Positions 33,264 through 44,652 of a stretch of DNA of 45,325 nt are shown one piece after another; positions within the stretch are counted from its first letter, which is position 1, and every line of letters begins with the position of its first letter. The notes below the pieces were generated by a model. It was not told the DNA's origin. It saw nothing but the letters and a program-made list of their open reading frames with translations, and ran no database searches. This DNA comes from Rossellomorea aquimaris (GTDB lineage: Bacteria; Bacillota; Bacilli; Bacillales; Bacillaceae_B), in the NCBI RefSeq assembly GCF_008180865.1, contig NZ_VTEX01000010.1, positions 1-45,325 on the forward strand. Reading direction: 5' to 3'. A program made the position numbers and the translations under genes.

Positions 33264-34475
33264 ATGAAAGGACATTTTTACAGAAGAGGATGCAAGTGCA
33301 AAAAGAAAAAATGCTCTTGTGGTTCAAAATGGGCTTTCACCCTTGATATTGGACTAAACCCAATCACCGGCAAAAGAAAGCAAAAGGTCAAAAGTGGTTT
33401 TAACACCAAACAGGAAGCTGAAGAATATGCAGCCAGCCTAATTCATGAAGGGAAACAAGGCACATATTTAGAGGAAACAGATAAAACCTTCAGCGAATTT
33501 GCAATTGAGTGGCTTCCCATCTACAGCGATTCTAAGGATGTTAAGCCCGGAACCATTCGAGTGCGCCTCCATGAAATCGGAAAGTTATTGACCTTCTTTG
33601 CTCAATTAAAATTAAAAGACATCACAAAAAAGATGTATCAAGATACCCTAAACGATTTGCATACGCAAGGTTACTCTGATAGTACTAGAGAGGGAATTAA
33701 CCGCACAGGAAGAATGATTTTCCGAAAGGCACTAGAACTGGAGCTAATTAAGAAGGACCCTACCGAGTTTGCTTATGTTAAAAAGGATAAGAAAACGATT
33801 GAACAGTTAGAAGAAGAGGAAATTCCAAAGTACCTGGAAAAAGAAGAGCTTGCGTTGCTTTTAAAAACAGCCAATACTAACGGGCTTGAACATGATTACT
33901 TGGTATTCTTGGTTCTAGCCTATACAGGAATACGGGTTGGAGAGCTAGTTGCTCTTAAGTGGAGGGATGTAGACTTCATTAACAACACCATCAGTATTAC
34001 CAAGACGTATTACAATCCCAATAATAATACCTTGGAGTACCAATTACTTCCACCAAAAACCCGAAAGTCCCGGCGAAAAATTGTTGTAGATGACGAAGTA
34101 ATTTACGCTTTAAAGAAACACCAGGAAGTTCAGCTTGAAGTAATTAAACGATTGGGGAAAGATTACTATGACAAGGATTTTATCTTTACAAAAACGGAAA
34201 GACAGTTCGGTTATCCCATTGTCATAAAGACAGTACAAAACAGAATGAGGAGACTGCTTACTATTGCCGAATTAAATACGTGCTTAACCCCACATTCATT
34301 GAGACATACACATACGTCTCTCCTAGCAGAAGCCGGTGTCTCACTCGAGCAAATCATGGATCGTCTCGGTCATACAGATGATCAAATTACGAAAAATGTG
34401 TACCTCCACGTTACGCAAGAAATGAAAAAAGAAGCTTCCCAAAAGTTCAGCGAACTCATGAGAAGCCTCCGTTAA
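33264..34475 (+). CDS. int: Tyrosine recombinase (phage/ICE-type integrase)
   Basis: Site-specific recombinase of 403 residues. The N-terminal arm-binding domain has a Cys cluster (GCKCKKKKCSCGSKW), followed by a SAM-like core-binding domain (about 60-160) and a catalytic domain with Arg224 (YTGIRVGEL), His344-x-x-Arg347 (TPHSLRHTH), the LGHTDDQIT box and nucleophile Tyr380 (KNVYLHVT), all intact. I chose the ATG before KGHFYRRG, the usual start in this family; a frame eight codons longer lacks a binding site. The gene ends 80 bp from the groEL stop codon and runs toward it, so it is the likely enzyme for integration at groEL. Confidence 0.93.
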   Translation: MKGHFYRRGCKCKKKKCSCGSKWAFTLDIGLNPITGKRKQKVKSGFNTKQEAEEYAASLIHEGKQGTYLEETDKTFSEFAIEWLPIYSDSKDVKPGTIRVRLHEIGKLLTFFAQLKLKDITKKMYQDTLNDLHTQGYSDSTREGINRTGRMIFRKALELELIKKDPTEFAYVKKDKKTIEQLEEEEIPKYLEKEELALLLKTANTNGLEHDYLVFLVLAYTGIRVGELVALKWRDVDFINNTISITKTYYNPNNNTLEYQLLPPKTRKSRRKIVVDDEVIYALKKHQEVQLEVIKRLGKDYYDKDFIFTKTERQFGYPIVIKTVQNRMRRLLTIAELNTCLTPHSLRHTHTSLLAEAGVSLEQIMDRLGHTDDQITKNVYLHVTQEMKKEASQKFSELMRSLR

Positions 34476-34485
34476 TATCCTCAAT

Positions 34486-34505
34486 GTTAGCAAAATGTTA
34501 GCAAA
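34486..34505. repeat. Tandem GTTAGCAAA motif beside attR
   Basis: GTTAGCAAAATGTTAGCAAA, two direct repeats just after the integrase stop codon. The same doublet is found at 18227-18244 and 31924-31943, so it is repeated at the ends of both elements. Arm-type integrase binding is the likely role. Confidence 0.6.
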
Positions 34506-34554
34506 CCACTCTCACCTTACCAACAAATCCTTATATATCAAGGGTTGAGGGGGC

Positions 34555-36228
<1,674 letters not shown>

Positions 36229-36245
36229 TCATATACGAAGTTTGA

Positions 36246-36533
36246 TTATTCGCCAACTACAGCCAGAATATCGCTATCACGAAGGATCAGGTATTCTGTG
36301 CCTTGGTATTTCACTTCTGTACCAGCGTATTTAGAGAAAATGATTCGATCGCCGACAGCTACCTCAAGAGCAACGCGCTCACCGTTGTCAAGAATGCGAC
36401 CAGTACCTACAGCCATCACTTTACCTTCTTGTGGCTTTTCCTTTGCGGAATCCGGTAGCACAATCCCGCTTGCTGTTTTTTCTTCTGACTCAACTAGCTC
36501 GATAACGACGCGATCACCTAGTGGTTTTAACAA
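36246..36533 (-). CDS. groES: Co-chaperonin GroES (10 kDa)
   Basis: Heptameric lid of the GroEL chamber, 95 residues. The start is a TTG codon ([15 protein letters not shown]) preceded by AGGAGG with a 9-nt spacer, as in B. subtilis; upstream in-frame codons run into the CIRCE operator. Mobile loop residues ([20 protein letters not shown]) are conserved. It is the first gene of groES-groEL, 53 bp before groEL. Confidence 0.97.
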   Translation of the reverse strand: MLKPLGDRVVIELVESEEKTASGIVLPDSAKEKPQEGKVMAVGTGRILDNGERVALEVAVGDRIIFSKYAGTEVKYQGTEYLILRDSDILAVVGE

Positions 36534-36571
36534 GTGAAACAACCTCCTTGAAATTATGTAAATGATATTTA

Positions 36572-36598
36572 TTAGCACTCGCTTGTTGTGAGTGCTAA
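36572..36598 (-). promoter_or_regulatory. CIRCE operator (HrcA binding site) of groESL
   Basis: TTAGCACTC-N9-GAGTGCTAA with perfect 9-bp arms, just upstream of groES. It is the standard HrcA heat-shock operator. On the minus strand a TATAAT (36606-36611) lies immediately upstream, consistent with a SigA promoter overlapped by the operator. The remaining part of 36534-36861 is the back-to-back promoter region for groES and ydiL, with no gene. Confidence 0.97.
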
Positions 36599-36861
36599 CA
36601 CAACTATTATATTAATTAATTCGTTTTCATTTTGCAAGAGTCCTGCTTGAATTTTTTTTCGTCATATTTCTCTTTTTTTCACACCCTCCTATACTATGCC
36701 TCACTATATGGCTTTATTACTTAAGCCGGTTGAAGTGTGACAATTCTTACAAAACCCTTAGATTTGAACAGTTCCTATTTTCTTAGTAGAATTGTACAAG
36801 AGTGAGTTCAAGATGAAATGAGGTTGTTCCTCATCTAACAGGTGCTAAAGGAGATCATACG

Positions 36862-37605
36862 TTGAAAAAACATTTCGGATATATCTTAATTACCTATATT
36901 GTCATGCAGCTTTCAAGTATTATAGGCATCCCCTTATTATTAAAGATTGGTGTAGATGTGCTTGGTCAACCCGAAGAAACAGTTAAGAATGTTGTACCGG
37001 GATATTGGCTCGTGATCAGCTTTACGTTAACCCTGCTCGTTGTGTGGGGCATTCTAAGGAAGAGTGAAACAAGCACCGGACTTGAACGCACCGCTCCCAT
37101 GAATGCAGGGGGGTCCATTGTATGGGCTGTAGTCGGGATCTTTATGGCGTTCATTGCTCAATCCGTCGCTATACAAGTCGAGTATGCGCTGGGAATTGAA
37201 ATGGGATCTGAAAACACTCAGATGATTATCAGCATTATTGAAAAGGTACCGCTATCGATGATGGTAGCTGCGATCATTGGCCCTATATTAGAAGAGATTG
37301 TATTCAGAAAGATTATCTTCGGTGTCCTTTATGAAAAGATGAATTTCTTTTTCGCCGCGTTAATCAGCTCTATTATATTCGCTCTCGCGCACTTTGAGCC
37401 TGAGCATGTGATCTTGTACTCGGCTATGGGCTTTACGTTTGCGTTTCTTTATGTCAAGACGAAGCGGATCCTTGTTCCAATATTTGCCCATGTTGCCATG
37501 AATACAACGGTCGTTCTAATGCAATCTATCTATAAGGATGAAATTGAAAAAATGATCAACGAAGCTGAACAAATACAAGGATTTATTGGAGGATTATTTC
37601 TATGA
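36862..37605 (+). CDS. ydiL: CPBP-family intramembrane metalloprotease
   Basis: A 247-residue membrane protein with about six to eight hydrophobic segments and the CPBP (Abi/CAAX protease) motifs: EEIVFRK (Glu-Glu-x-x-x-Arg), FALAHFEPEH (Phe-x-x-x-His) and the later HVAMNTTV. It probably cleaves substrates within the membrane; the substrate is unknown. It starts at TTG after AAAGGAGATCATACG. It is divergent from groES and overlaps ydiK by 4 bp, as in B. subtilis. Confidence 0.85.
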   Translation: MKKHFGYILITYIVMQLSSIIGIPLLLKIGVDVLGQPEETVKNVVPGYWLVISFTLTLLVVWGILRKSETSTGLERTAPMNAGGSIVWAVVGIFMAFIAQSVAIQVEYALGIEMGSENTQMIISIIEKVPLSMMVAAIIGPILEEIVFRKIIFGVLYEKMNFFFAALISSIIFALAHFEPEHVILYSAMGFTFAFLYVKTKRILVPIFAHVAMNTTVVLMQSIYKDEIEKMINEAEQIQGFIGGLFL

Positions 37606-37808
37606 GGAGATCACCATTATTCTCAGGCGTGATCTATCTCCTTCTCGGTGTGCTCTTCACATACTTTGCTGTGCAAAATGTACAGGATGATGGTTGGGGA
37701 TTTTTCACTTATATGCTCGTCTTTCTGGCAACCCTTGATTTTGGTTCCGGGTTGCGTATGGTGATGCTGCATTTCAAAATCAAAAAGAAAATAGAGAATA
37801 AAAAATAA
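37602..37808 (+). CDS. ydiK: Small membrane protein YdiK (DUF4305)
   Basis: A 68-residue protein with two membrane segments (SGVIYLLLGVLFTYFAVQNV and FFTYMLVFLATLDF) and a basic C-terminal tail (IKKKIENKK). Length and position between ydiL and tatC match B. subtilis YdiK. The function is not known. Its start overlaps the ydiL stop (ATGA). Confidence 0.8.
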   Translation: MRRSPLFSGVIYLLLGVLFTYFAVQNVQDDGWGFFTYMLVFLATLDFGSGLRMVMLHFKIKKKIENKK

Positions 37809-37840
37809 GGATTGATCATTTGATCAATCCTTATTTATAT
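37804..37840. terminator. Convergent terminator between ydiK and tatC
   Basis: AATAAGGATTGATCA / TGATCAATCCTTATT pair perfectly with no more than a 3-nt loop, flanked by A and T runs, between the two convergent genes. It overlaps the tatC 3' end. Confidence 0.8.
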
Positions 37841-38597
37841 CCTCGAACTGTTCCATTTCAAGCTTTTGTTCTGCTTCTAAAACCTTTTTATATCCGATCT
37901 TAGAGATCCAAATACTGATTTCATAAAGAAGAAGCAAAGGAACGGTTACCATTAAATGCGAGACGATGTCCGGCGGTGTGATGAAAGCGGCTATGACTAA
38001 CAATATGAAGTACGCCACTTTTCTCATTTGTGCCAGAAGCATCGGGGTAATAATCCCTAGGCGTGTCAGAAACAGCATAATAACCGGCAGTTGAAATAGA
38101 AACCCAAATGGAATGGTTATTTGAAACAGGAAATGAAAGTATTCATTAATTCCAATCACTTGCTGGATATTCAGATTGGTTGATAAACCCATCATGAATT
38201 TCACAACATATGGAAACAAAATAAAATATGAAAATGACAATCCACCTAAGAAAAGAATGACAGAGATCGGGATGTAACTAAGCGTTACCTTCCTCTCTTT
38301 CTCATATAAGCCTGGACTTACGAACGACCATACTTGAAATAGAATGATGGGTGATGTCATGATGATCGCAATAAACATGATCATTTCCATATAGATTTTG
38401 AGAGGGTCTGTAATCCGAAAGGCGTTCATCGTCAATTCTTTCGCTTCATCCGCGTGCTGCAAATATCGAATCAGCGGCTCCGCAAGAAAAAAGCTTACGA
38501 TTACCGCTAACAAGAAGAAAACGACTACAAACATGAGTCGTTTTTGCAATTCTCCTATATGTTCATAGACTGTCATGTCTCTTTGACTTTGACTCAT
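37824..38597 (-). CDS. tatC: Sec-independent protein translocase subunit TatC
   Basis: Polytopic receptor of the twin-arginine translocase, 257 residues with six membrane segments. Family marks are the N-terminal EHIGELQKRLM, the FQVWSFVSPGLYEKERK loop, the conserved Phe/Glu segment, and FLTRLGIITPMLLAQMRKVAYF. The ATG at 38597 has TAGGA eight nt upstream; an ATG three codons earlier lies too close to that site. It forms an operon with tatA, like tatAy-tatCy of B. subtilis. Confidence 0.93.
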   Translation of the reverse strand: MSQSQRDMTVYEHIGELQKRLMFVVVFFLLAVIVSFFLAEPLIRYLQHADEAKELTMNAFRITDPLKIYMEMIMFIAIIMTSPIILFQVWSFVSPGLYEKERKVTLSYIPISVILFLGGLSFSYFILFPYVVKFMMGLSTNLNIQQVIGINEYFHFLFQITIPFGFLFQLPVIMLFLTRLGIITPMLLAQMRKVAYFILLVIAAFITPPDIVSHLMVTVPLLLLYEISIWISKIGYKKVLEAEQKLEMEQFEDINKD

Positions 38598-38612
38598 GGC
38601 GTTCATCCTACC

Positions 38613-38783
38613 CTACTTAGCTTTTTTACTATTATCGTCCTCATCATCTGCTAAGCCCTTTGTTGCATTTTTAAATTCGCGTAATGTATTACCAGCTGCT
38701 TTCCCTAACTCAGGCAATTTCTTTGGTCCAAAGATCAGTAAAGCAACAACCGTTATCAGTACGATACTACCTGCACCTAACAT
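38613..38783 (-). CDS. tatA: Sec-independent protein translocase subunit TatA
   Basis: A 56-residue protein with one N-terminal membrane helix (LGAGSIVLITVVALLIFGPK), the FGPKKLPELGK hinge with its conserved Phe-Gly and Pro, and an amphipathic helix ending in an acidic, lysine-rich tail. It forms the translocation pore with TatC, whose gene starts 15 bp downstream. RBS AGGAGGTGTCTCATT. Resembles TatAy in context. Confidence 0.93.
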   Translation of the reverse strand: MLGAGSIVLITVVALLIFGPKKLPELGKAAGNTLREFKNATKGLADDEDDNSKKAK

Positions 38784-38837
38784 AATGAGACACCTCCTCT
38801 TTTACCATTCTATCATAACGTATATAAGGATCATTTT

Positions 38838-39515
38838 CTATTCGGATATGATTCCATCTTGTGACATTTCCGTGTCATCCTCTGAATAATGCTTTAAGAA
38901 GTATACCAGTGATTGAAGCTCGACTGCCAGATCAATATGATGCACGCGAATATGGTCCGGCACCGTTAATCTCGCAGGAGTGAAATTCAGGATCCCCTTA
39001 ATATTAGAAGAAACCAATCGGTCTGTGATATTTTGAGCAGAAGATGCCGGAACCGTCAGTATGGCCACTTCAATATCATGCCCCTCAAGACCCTCTTCTA
39101 AATCATCTAAATGAAAAACGGGTACATCGCTGATTTGTGTCCCAACCTTCTTTTCATCTACTTCAAAAGCCATTTCAATCTTAGTATTATTATTTTTTAT
39201 GAAATTATAATGAAGAAACGCTGTACCGAGATTCCCTACACCTATCAGCACAACTTTCGTAATGGCATCTTGATCTAATGTCTTACGAAAAAAGGATAGC
39301 AGGTAATTGACATTATATCCATAACCCTTTTTACCTAACGCTCCAAAATAAGAAAAATCTCTGCGTATCGTGGCAGAATCAACCTTCACCGCTTCACTCA
39401 ATTCCTTCGATGAAACCCTCTGCTTTCCCGACGAGTACAGATTCTTGATAAAGCGATAATATAGCGGAAGGCGCTTAGCCGTTGCCTGTGGAATTTTCGT
39501 TGTATCCTGGTTCAT
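38838..39515 (-). CDS. rex: Redox-sensing transcriptional repressor Rex
   Basis: A 225-residue repressor sensing the NADH/NAD ratio. It has an N-terminal winged helix ([17 protein letters not shown] ... [22 protein letters not shown]) and a Rossmann domain with [18 protein letters not shown], ending in a domain-swapped helix. The ATG before NQDTTKIP is used because GGGGGAA precedes it. It lies upstream of tatA on the same strand and is divergent from the ABC-F gene. Confidence 0.95.
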   Translation of the reverse strand: MNQDTTKIPQATAKRLPLYYRFIKNLYSSGKQRVSSKELSEAVKVDSATIRRDFSYFGALGKKGYGYNVNYLLSFFRKTLDQDAITKVVLIGVGNLGTAFLHYNFIKNNNTKIEMAFEVDEKKVGTQISDVPVFHLDDLEEGLEGHDIEVAILTVPASSAQNITDRLVSSNIKGILNFTPARLTVPDHIRVHHIDLAVELQSLVYFLKHYSEDDTEMSQDGIISE

Positions 39516-39704
39516 ATTGTATTCCCCCACATCTATTCAAAACCTCTGATACCGCTTCCAAAATAGAAAGCATACAGAATTTAAAACTCTACTACCCATC
39601 ATACACTATATTTTATCCTAAGTGTACGAAGATTAATAGTCGATTTATTGCCGTCCCCCTCCCAAATACGGTACACTAGCACTATGAAATAGAGGTGAAA
39701 CGTC

Positions 39705-41651
39705 ATGATTCTACTACAAGTGAATCAACTAACGAAAAACTTTGGTGCCGATAATATCCTATCAAATATTAAGCTTGAAATACAGACAAGAGATCGGGTG
39801 GCTCTCGTCGGACGCAATGGAGCGGGAAAGTCGACTCTTTTAAAAATAATTGCAGGTCATCTCTCCTATGATTCCGGAGACATCACGAAACCAAAAGGGG
39901 TTTCCATCGGATACCTGGCTCAGAATACCGGTTTGGAGTCTGATCTATCCATTTGGTCGGAAATGCTGACCGTCTTCGAGGAATTGCAGAGACAGGAAAA
40001 GCAATTAAGAATATTGGAGCAGCAGATGGCCGATCCTTCGGTGTATGAACAAGAAGAACTCTATCGACGCGTATTAAAAGAATACGATGAGCTTCAAGTC
40101 AGGTTCAAGGATTCCGGTGGATACCAATATGAAGCGGATATTCGCTCTGTCCTTCACGGTTTGAATTTCGCAGATTTCGATTACGATACAAAGATATCCA
40201 CATTGAGCGGCGGCCAGAAAACCCGTCTCGCTCTTGGGAAACTTCTTTTAACCAAACCTGACATTCTCATTCTTGATGAGCCGACCAACCATCTTGATAT
40301 TGAGACTTTATCGTGGCTCGAGACGTACCTTCAAAGCTATGAAGGAGCCGTCCTGATCGTTTCCCATGACCGCTACTTCCTGGATAGCGTCGTCAATCAA
40401 GTGTATGAGATTTCCCGGAATCGAAGCAAGAAATACCACGGTAACTACAGTAAATACCTTGAACAGAAAGCAGAAGACTACGAAAAGGATCTCAAGATGT
40501 TCGAGCGCCAGCAACAGGAGGTCGCGAAACTCGAAGACTTCATTCAACGGAATATCGCCCGTGCTTCGACGACCAAGATGGCACAAAGCCGCAGAAAAAA
40601 GCTGGAACGAATGGACAAGATGGATAGACCCTTGGGTGATGAGAAATCTGCCAACTTTGCTTTTCAAATTGATCGTCCAAGTGGAAATGATGTTCTTCAC
40701 GTTCAAGATCTTACCATCGGATATGGGCAAGACGAACAGATTTCATCTCACATCGACTTCTCTGTTAAAAAGGGAGACAGTATCGCTCTTGTAGGTCCAA
40801 ACGGAATCGGGAAATCGACCCTTTTGAAAACATTGGTCAATAAACTGCAACCTCTGGAAGGAGCATTTAAATTCGGATCAAATGTTTCGATTAGCTATTA
40901 TGATCAAGAACAAGCCGAACTATCTTCCAATAAGACCGTCTTAAATGAACTGTGGGACGAATACCCAATGAAAATGGAAAAAGAAATCCGCACTGTACTT
41001 GGAAACTTCTTATTCTCAGGGGAAGATGTCTTAAAGCCTGTTTCCACACTGAGTGGTGGAGAGAAGGCACGTCTGGCACTTTCCAAGCTCATGATGGAAA
41101 AAGGGAATGTCTTGATCCTGGATGAACCGACGAATCATCTGGATCTGGACAGTAAAGAAGTGCTGGAGAATGCCTTGATTGACTACCCTGGGACGATCCT
41201 CTTTGTCTCACACGACCGTTATTTCATCAATCGAATTGCTACAAAGGTTGTAGAACTGTCCAAAAAGGGGTCGACCGAATACCTTGGCGATTACGATTAT
41301 TACGTACAGAAATTACAACAGCAGGAAGAATTGGCTGCACTTGAGCGGATTGAACAAGGAGAACAAGTGTCATCACAGGTTACCACTCAAAAACAGTCCC
41401 ACAAGATTGATAAAGAGGCGAAAAAGCTTGAACGTCAACGAAAACGCAGAGTAGAAGAAATTGAAGGTCTCATGGAAGCTCTTGAAGAAGACATTCAGTT
41501 AAAAGAGGATCTTCTCTGTGACCCTGATATTTTTCAAGATCATGAAAAAGTCCAGAACATCAATGACTCCCTCACAAAAGCAAAAGAAGAGCTTGATTCT
41601 CTATTGGAAGAATGGACAGAACTTGAGGAGATTCTTCAAGAAGAACAATAA
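39705..41651 (+). CDS. ydiF: ABC-F family ATPase
   Basis: A 648-residue soluble protein with two ABC domains and no membrane segments. Walker A motifs are GRNGAGKST and GPNGIGKST, signatures LSGGQKTRLALG and LSGGEKARLALS, and both Walker B sites read LILDEPTNHLD. A linker with the ABC-F arm features lies between (FIQRNIARASTTKMAQSRRKKLERM). A coiled-coil C-terminal domain rich in Glu and Lys follows (about 560-648). Members act on the ribosome in translation or antibiotic protection; the synteny with rex and tsaD matches B. subtilis YdiF, so a housekeeping role is more likely. Confidence 0.92.
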   Translation: MILLQVNQLTKNFGADNILSNIKLEIQTRDRVALVGRNGAGKSTLLKIIAGHLSYDSGDITKPKGVSIGYLAQNTGLESDLSIWSEMLTVFEELQRQEKQLRILEQQMADPSVYEQEELYRRVLKEYDELQVRFKDSGGYQYEADIRSVLHGLNFADFDYDTKISTLSGGQKTRLALGKLLLTKPDILILDEPTNHLDIETLSWLETYLQSYEGAVLIVSHDRYFLDSVVNQVYEISRNRSKKYHGNYSKYLEQKAEDYEKDLKMFERQQQEVAKLEDFIQRNIARASTTKMAQSRRKKLERMDKMDRPLGDEKSANFAFQIDRPSGNDVLHVQDLTIGYGQDEQISSHIDFSVKKGDSIALVGPNGIGKSTLLKTLVNKLQPLEGAFKFGSNVSISYYDQEQAELSSNKTVLNELWDEYPMKMEKEIRTVLGNFLFSGEDVLKPVSTLSGGEKARLALSKLMMEKGNVLILDEPTNHLDLDSKEVLENALIDYPGTILFVSHDRYFINRIATKVVELSKKGSTEYLGDYDYYVQKLQQQEELAALERIEQGEQVSSQVTTQKQSHKIDKEAKKLERQRKRRVEEIEGLMEALEEDIQLKEDLLCDPDIFQDHEKVQNINDSLTKAKEELDSLLEEWTELEEILQEEQ

Positions 41652-41873
41652 TCCACAGGATTGGGGATAACTATCGAACCCCAATCCTTTCTTATTCCAC
41701 ATCATTATCCACAATTCAAATCCCGTTTATCCGTTATTAACAGAGGTTTTCCACATAATCCACAATTACAATGTAAGTTATCCACAGAAACTTCCAAATA
41801 ATAGGGCATTCACACTAGAGCTTTTTCACATAGTGTACACATCAATTATGTAGTTACTAACATTTTATCCACA
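41649..41873. promoter_or_regulatory. Cluster of DnaA boxes between ydiF and tsaD
   Basis: Perfect TTATCCACA boxes lie at 41705-41713, 41778-41786 and 41865-41873, and one-mismatch boxes at 41649-41657, 41747-41755 and 41756-41764, plus a minus-strand TTATCCCCA at 41662-41670. At least seven sites lie in 225 bp, all but one in the same orientation. In B. subtilis a DnaA-box cluster lies in this same neighbourhood (next to gcp/tsaD). It occupies most of the 350-bp gap 41652-42001, which has no gene. Confidence 0.85.
41657..41692 (+). terminator. Rho-independent terminator of ydiF
   Basis: AGGATTGGGG and CCCCAATCCT form a 10-bp stem followed by TTCTT, directly after the ydiF stop codon. Confidence 0.8.
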
Positions 41874-41961
41874 GTCTGTTGATAAAACATATGTTCGTTC
41901 TTTTCTCCTCTCATTCACTCACAAGATATCAACAAAACCCGAGAACAATAACTGTACCCAA

Positions 41962-41999
41962 TAAAAAAAGCTTAAACGAAGTTTCGTTTAAGCTTTCCC
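41962..41999 (-). terminator. Rho-independent terminator of the tsa operon
   Basis: On the minus strand AAAGCTTAAACGAAA-type arms (AAAGCTTAAACGAA / TTCGTTTAAGCTTT) form a long perfect stem followed by seven T, just after the tsaD stop codon. Confidence 0.9.
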
Positions 42000-42001
42000 T
42001 T

Positions 42002-43018
42002 TTAGAAATTTTCGATATCAAGTCCAGGATGAGCATTCATATCCATGCTTCCTCTTTTTCCTTGTTCAAATAAAACCGTTCCAGCAGCTGCGATCATAGC
42101 TGCATTGTCCGTACAAAGAGATAACGGAGGGATGATCAGCTCCGCTTCCACCTCTTCAAACACTTCTTGAAGGGCAGCACGCAAGCCTTTATTCGCTGCC
42201 ACTCCACCAGCCAGTAATACTTGTTCCACTCCATATCCCTTTACAGCTTTAACGGTTTTGGTCACTAACACATCAATCACACTGGCCTGAAAGCTCGCTG
42301 CCAAATCCTGTGGATGAATGGTTACTCCTTTTTGCTTCGCATTATGCAGCGTGTTAATAACCGCCGACTTCAATCCACTGAAGCTAAAATCATAGGAACC
42401 CTCTTCAAGCCATGCACGGGGCAAATCAAGATTGGGTTCCCCTTCATGAGCCAACCGATCGATATGGGGTCCCCCGGGATACGGAAGACTCAAGGTCCTG
42501 GCCACTTTATCATAAGCTTCCCCCGCTGCATCGTCCCGGGTCTCCCCGATCACTTGAAACGAACCGTGCTCTTTCATGAACACAAGCTCTGTATGGCCTC
42601 CGGAAACAACTAATGAAAGCAGGGGAAACCTCATTTCTTTCACTAATCGATTGGCATAAATATGTCCTGCAATGTGATGAACACCTACCAAAGGTTTGTT
42701 ATGAGCAAAAGCGAGTGCCTTGGCAGCATTGACACCAATCAGAAGGGCTCCCACTAAACCGGGTCCTTCCGTCACGGCTACACAATCAATTTCGTCCATC
42801 GTCATATCAGCTTGTTCAAGTGCTTCCTCCAGCACGAACGTAACCTGCTCCACATGATGACGTGAAGCAATTTCAGGGACGACCCCACCGAACCGCTTAT
42901 GACTTTCAATCTGAGACGAAACAATATTCGCCACAATCTCTGTTCCATTTTTCACAATTGCCACAGCCGTTTCATCACAGCTTGTCTCAATTCCCAATAC
43001 AAACGTATCCTTTATCAT
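42002..43018 (-). CDS. tsaD: tRNA N6-threonylcarbamoyladenosine transferase TsaD
   Basis: Transfers the threonylcarbamoyl group to A37 of ANN-decoding tRNAs. The 338-residue protein has the ASKHA-fold ATPase motifs ([14 protein letters not shown] near residue 8, [22 protein letters not shown]) and the metal site [10 protein letters not shown]. The start ATG overlaps the rimI stop by 4 bp (ATGA). It acts with TsaB and TsaE, encoded just upstream. Confidence 0.97.
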   Translation of the reverse strand: MIKDTFVLGIETSCDETAVAIVKNGTEIVANIVSSQIESHKRFGGVVPEIASRHHVEQVTFVLEEALEQADMTMDEIDCVAVTEGPGLVGALLIGVNAAKALAFAHNKPLVGVHHIAGHIYANRLVKEMRFPLLSLVVSGGHTELVFMKEHGSFQVIGETRDDAAGEAYDKVARTLSLPYPGGPHIDRLAHEGEPNLDLPRAWLEEGSYDFSFSGLKSAVINTLHNAKQKGVTIHPQDLAASFQASVIDVLVTKTVKAVKGYGVEQVLLAGGVAANKGLRAALQEVFEEVEAELIIPPLSLCTDNAAMIAAAGTVLFEQGKRGSMDMNAHPGLDIENF

Positions 43019-43452
43019 AAATTCACCCACATTACTAAAGCATCCTCTTGATTATCCGAATAATACCGCTTACGGATTCCTCCATCTTGAAACCCGAGCT
43101 TCCGATATAAATGTTGTGCCGGTGTATTTGATACCCTGACTTCAAGGGTCATCACACGAGCTCCAAATTCAATGGCAATGCCCATGATCTTGCGCATGAG
43201 GCCTTCTCCCAAACCCCGCCCCCGATAAGCCGGGAGCACAGCCACATTTGTGATATGCGCCTCATCCACTACAAGCCACACCCCGCAGTATCCTGCAAGT
43301 TTGTCTTCATCCTCGGCAACGAGATACGTAGACAGGTGGTTATGTTCGATCTCATTCAAGAAAGCGTCCCGGCTCCAAGGAATGCTAAAAGATTGATTTT
43401 CAATTTCCATTACAGCATCTAAATCATCAACCGTCATAAATCGTATATCCAT
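43015..43452 (-). CDS. rimI: Ribosomal protein alanine N-acetyltransferase RimI (GNAT family)
   Basis: A 145-residue GNAT enzyme expected to acetylate the N-terminus of ribosomal protein S18. The acetyl-CoA loop is [17 protein letters not shown] (about 70-86), with [25 protein letters not shown] following. It is part of the tsa operon and overlaps tsaD by 4 bp, as in many Firmicutes. Confidence 0.93.
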   Translation of the reverse strand: MDIRFMTVDDLDAVMEIENQSFSIPWSRDAFLNEIEHNHLSTYLVAEDEDKLAGYCGVWLVVDEAHITNVAVLPAYRGRGLGEGLMRKIMGIAIEFGARVMTLEVRVSNTPAQHLYRKLGFQDGGIRKRYYSDNQEDALVMWVNL

Positions 43453-43473
43453 ATTCTAACGATCCTTTATCTT

Positions 43474-44172
43474 CTATTCAGATTTTTTTTGAGATTCCAG
43501 CCATTTCACTTCTGCTTCAGCCATCCGTATATAATTAGGTAGCACTTCATGCGCCGACTTCTCTTCCAGACCACTACCAATAAAAGCAAGTTCAGAGGGA
43601 CGTGGATTATGACTGACAAAGGGTGCGATTTTTGCTTGATCTCCCAGGACTTCCTTAATCATGCTCTCGTGCAGGGCAACATCATTTCCGACAAAGAGTA
43701 TATCTTTATTAAAACCTTTTAACTTCGTCACCCATTCTTCCAGCAGGATGTTGCAATCATCTTCAACACAATTTAATTGATCTCCCTGAAACTCATATAG
43801 TCCAGTGTACACCTGTCCCCTTCTTGCATCGAACAAAGGAACGATATACCCTGAAAAATATCGACCCGATGAAGCCAGTGTAGCAAGACTTGATACTGGT
43901 ATGAGAGGGATGCCCAGAGACCATGCAAGGGTCTTTGCCAAGGTGACCCCTATCCTGACACCTGTATAGGAACCAGGACCATTTGCAACGACGACCTTCG
44001 TTAAGTCTTTCGCCTCAATCCCGCAATCCTTCAACAATTGTTCGATAGCCGGCATTGCTCTTACTGAATGATTCTTCTTAATATAGGTAATGTACTCCCC
44101 AATTACCTTGTTTTCCTCGATAAGCGCAACGCCTAACGGATAATTGGAAGTATCAATCGATAAAATCGTCAT
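43474..44172 (-). CDS. tsaB: t6A modification scaffold/peptidase-like protein TsaB
   Basis: A 232-residue paralog of TsaD that scaffolds the TsaB-TsaD-TsaE complex. It shows the ASKHA opening ILSIDTSNYPLGVALIEE and the conserved VVANGPGSYTGVRIGVTLAKTLA segment split by the family's glycine turn, but not the metal-binding histidines. The start overlaps the tsaE stop (ATGA). Confidence 0.95.
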   Translation of the reverse strand: MTILSIDTSNYPLGVALIEENKVIGEYITYIKKNHSVRAMPAIEQLLKDCGIEAKDLTKVVVANGPGSYTGVRIGVTLAKTLAWSLGIPLIPVSSLATLASSGRYFSGYIVPLFDARRGQVYTGLYEFQGDQLNCVEDDCNILLEEWVTKLKGFNKDILFVGNDVALHESMIKEVLGDQAKIAPFVSHNPRPSELAFIGSGLEEKSAHEVLPNYIRMAEAEVKWLESQKKSE

Positions 44173-44624
44173 GACACAATCTCCTTACACAATTCACTAT
44201 ATCGTTCACCAAAGGGCTTCAACACGATTTTTCTCGTGGAATCGCCTTCCCGGTAAATCGATAGACTTAATAATTCTTCCGGAAGTTGATCTTGAATTAA
44301 GTGAGCCCACTCAACGACAGTCACACCTTCCCCTTCAAAGTATTCATCGAATCCCAAATCTTCAAAGGAATCATCCAACCTGTATACATCCATATGATAA
44401 AGAGGCAAACGGCCCTTATATTCTTTAATGATGGTAAAGGTGGGACTATTAACTGTCTTCGTGACACCAAGGCCCTTGGCAAGACCTTTGGTAAATGTTG
44501 TCTTTCCCGCCCCAAGATCACCTTCTAACGTTAACACAGCTCCAGGCTTCAAATGAGCTGCCAATTTCTCTGCAAACTGGCCAGTTTCCTCTGGGCTGGT
44601 CGTTATGATCTCAAACTGATTCAT
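44169..44624 (-). CDS. tsaE: t6A modification ATPase TsaE
   Basis: A 151-residue P-loop ATPase that supports turnover of the TsaBD complex. The P-loop is LEGDLGAGKTTFTKGLAKGLG, followed by NSPTFTIIKEY and the VVEWAHL strand. The ATG before NQFEIITTSPEE is used because GAGGAGATTAAC precedes it; a longer frame starts ahead of that site. In B. subtilis thiL lies upstream; here the operon starts directly after the tRNA genes. Confidence 0.95.
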   Translation of the reverse strand: MNQFEIITTSPEETGQFAEKLAAHLKPGAVLTLEGDLGAGKTTFTKGLAKGLGVTKTVNSPTFTIIKEYKGRLPLYHMDVYRLDDSFEDLGFDEYFEGEGVTVVEWAHLIQDQLPEELLSLSIYREGDSTRKIVLKPFGERYSELCKEIVS

Positions 44625-44652
44625 GTTAATCTCCTCAATTGTCATTTAGAGT

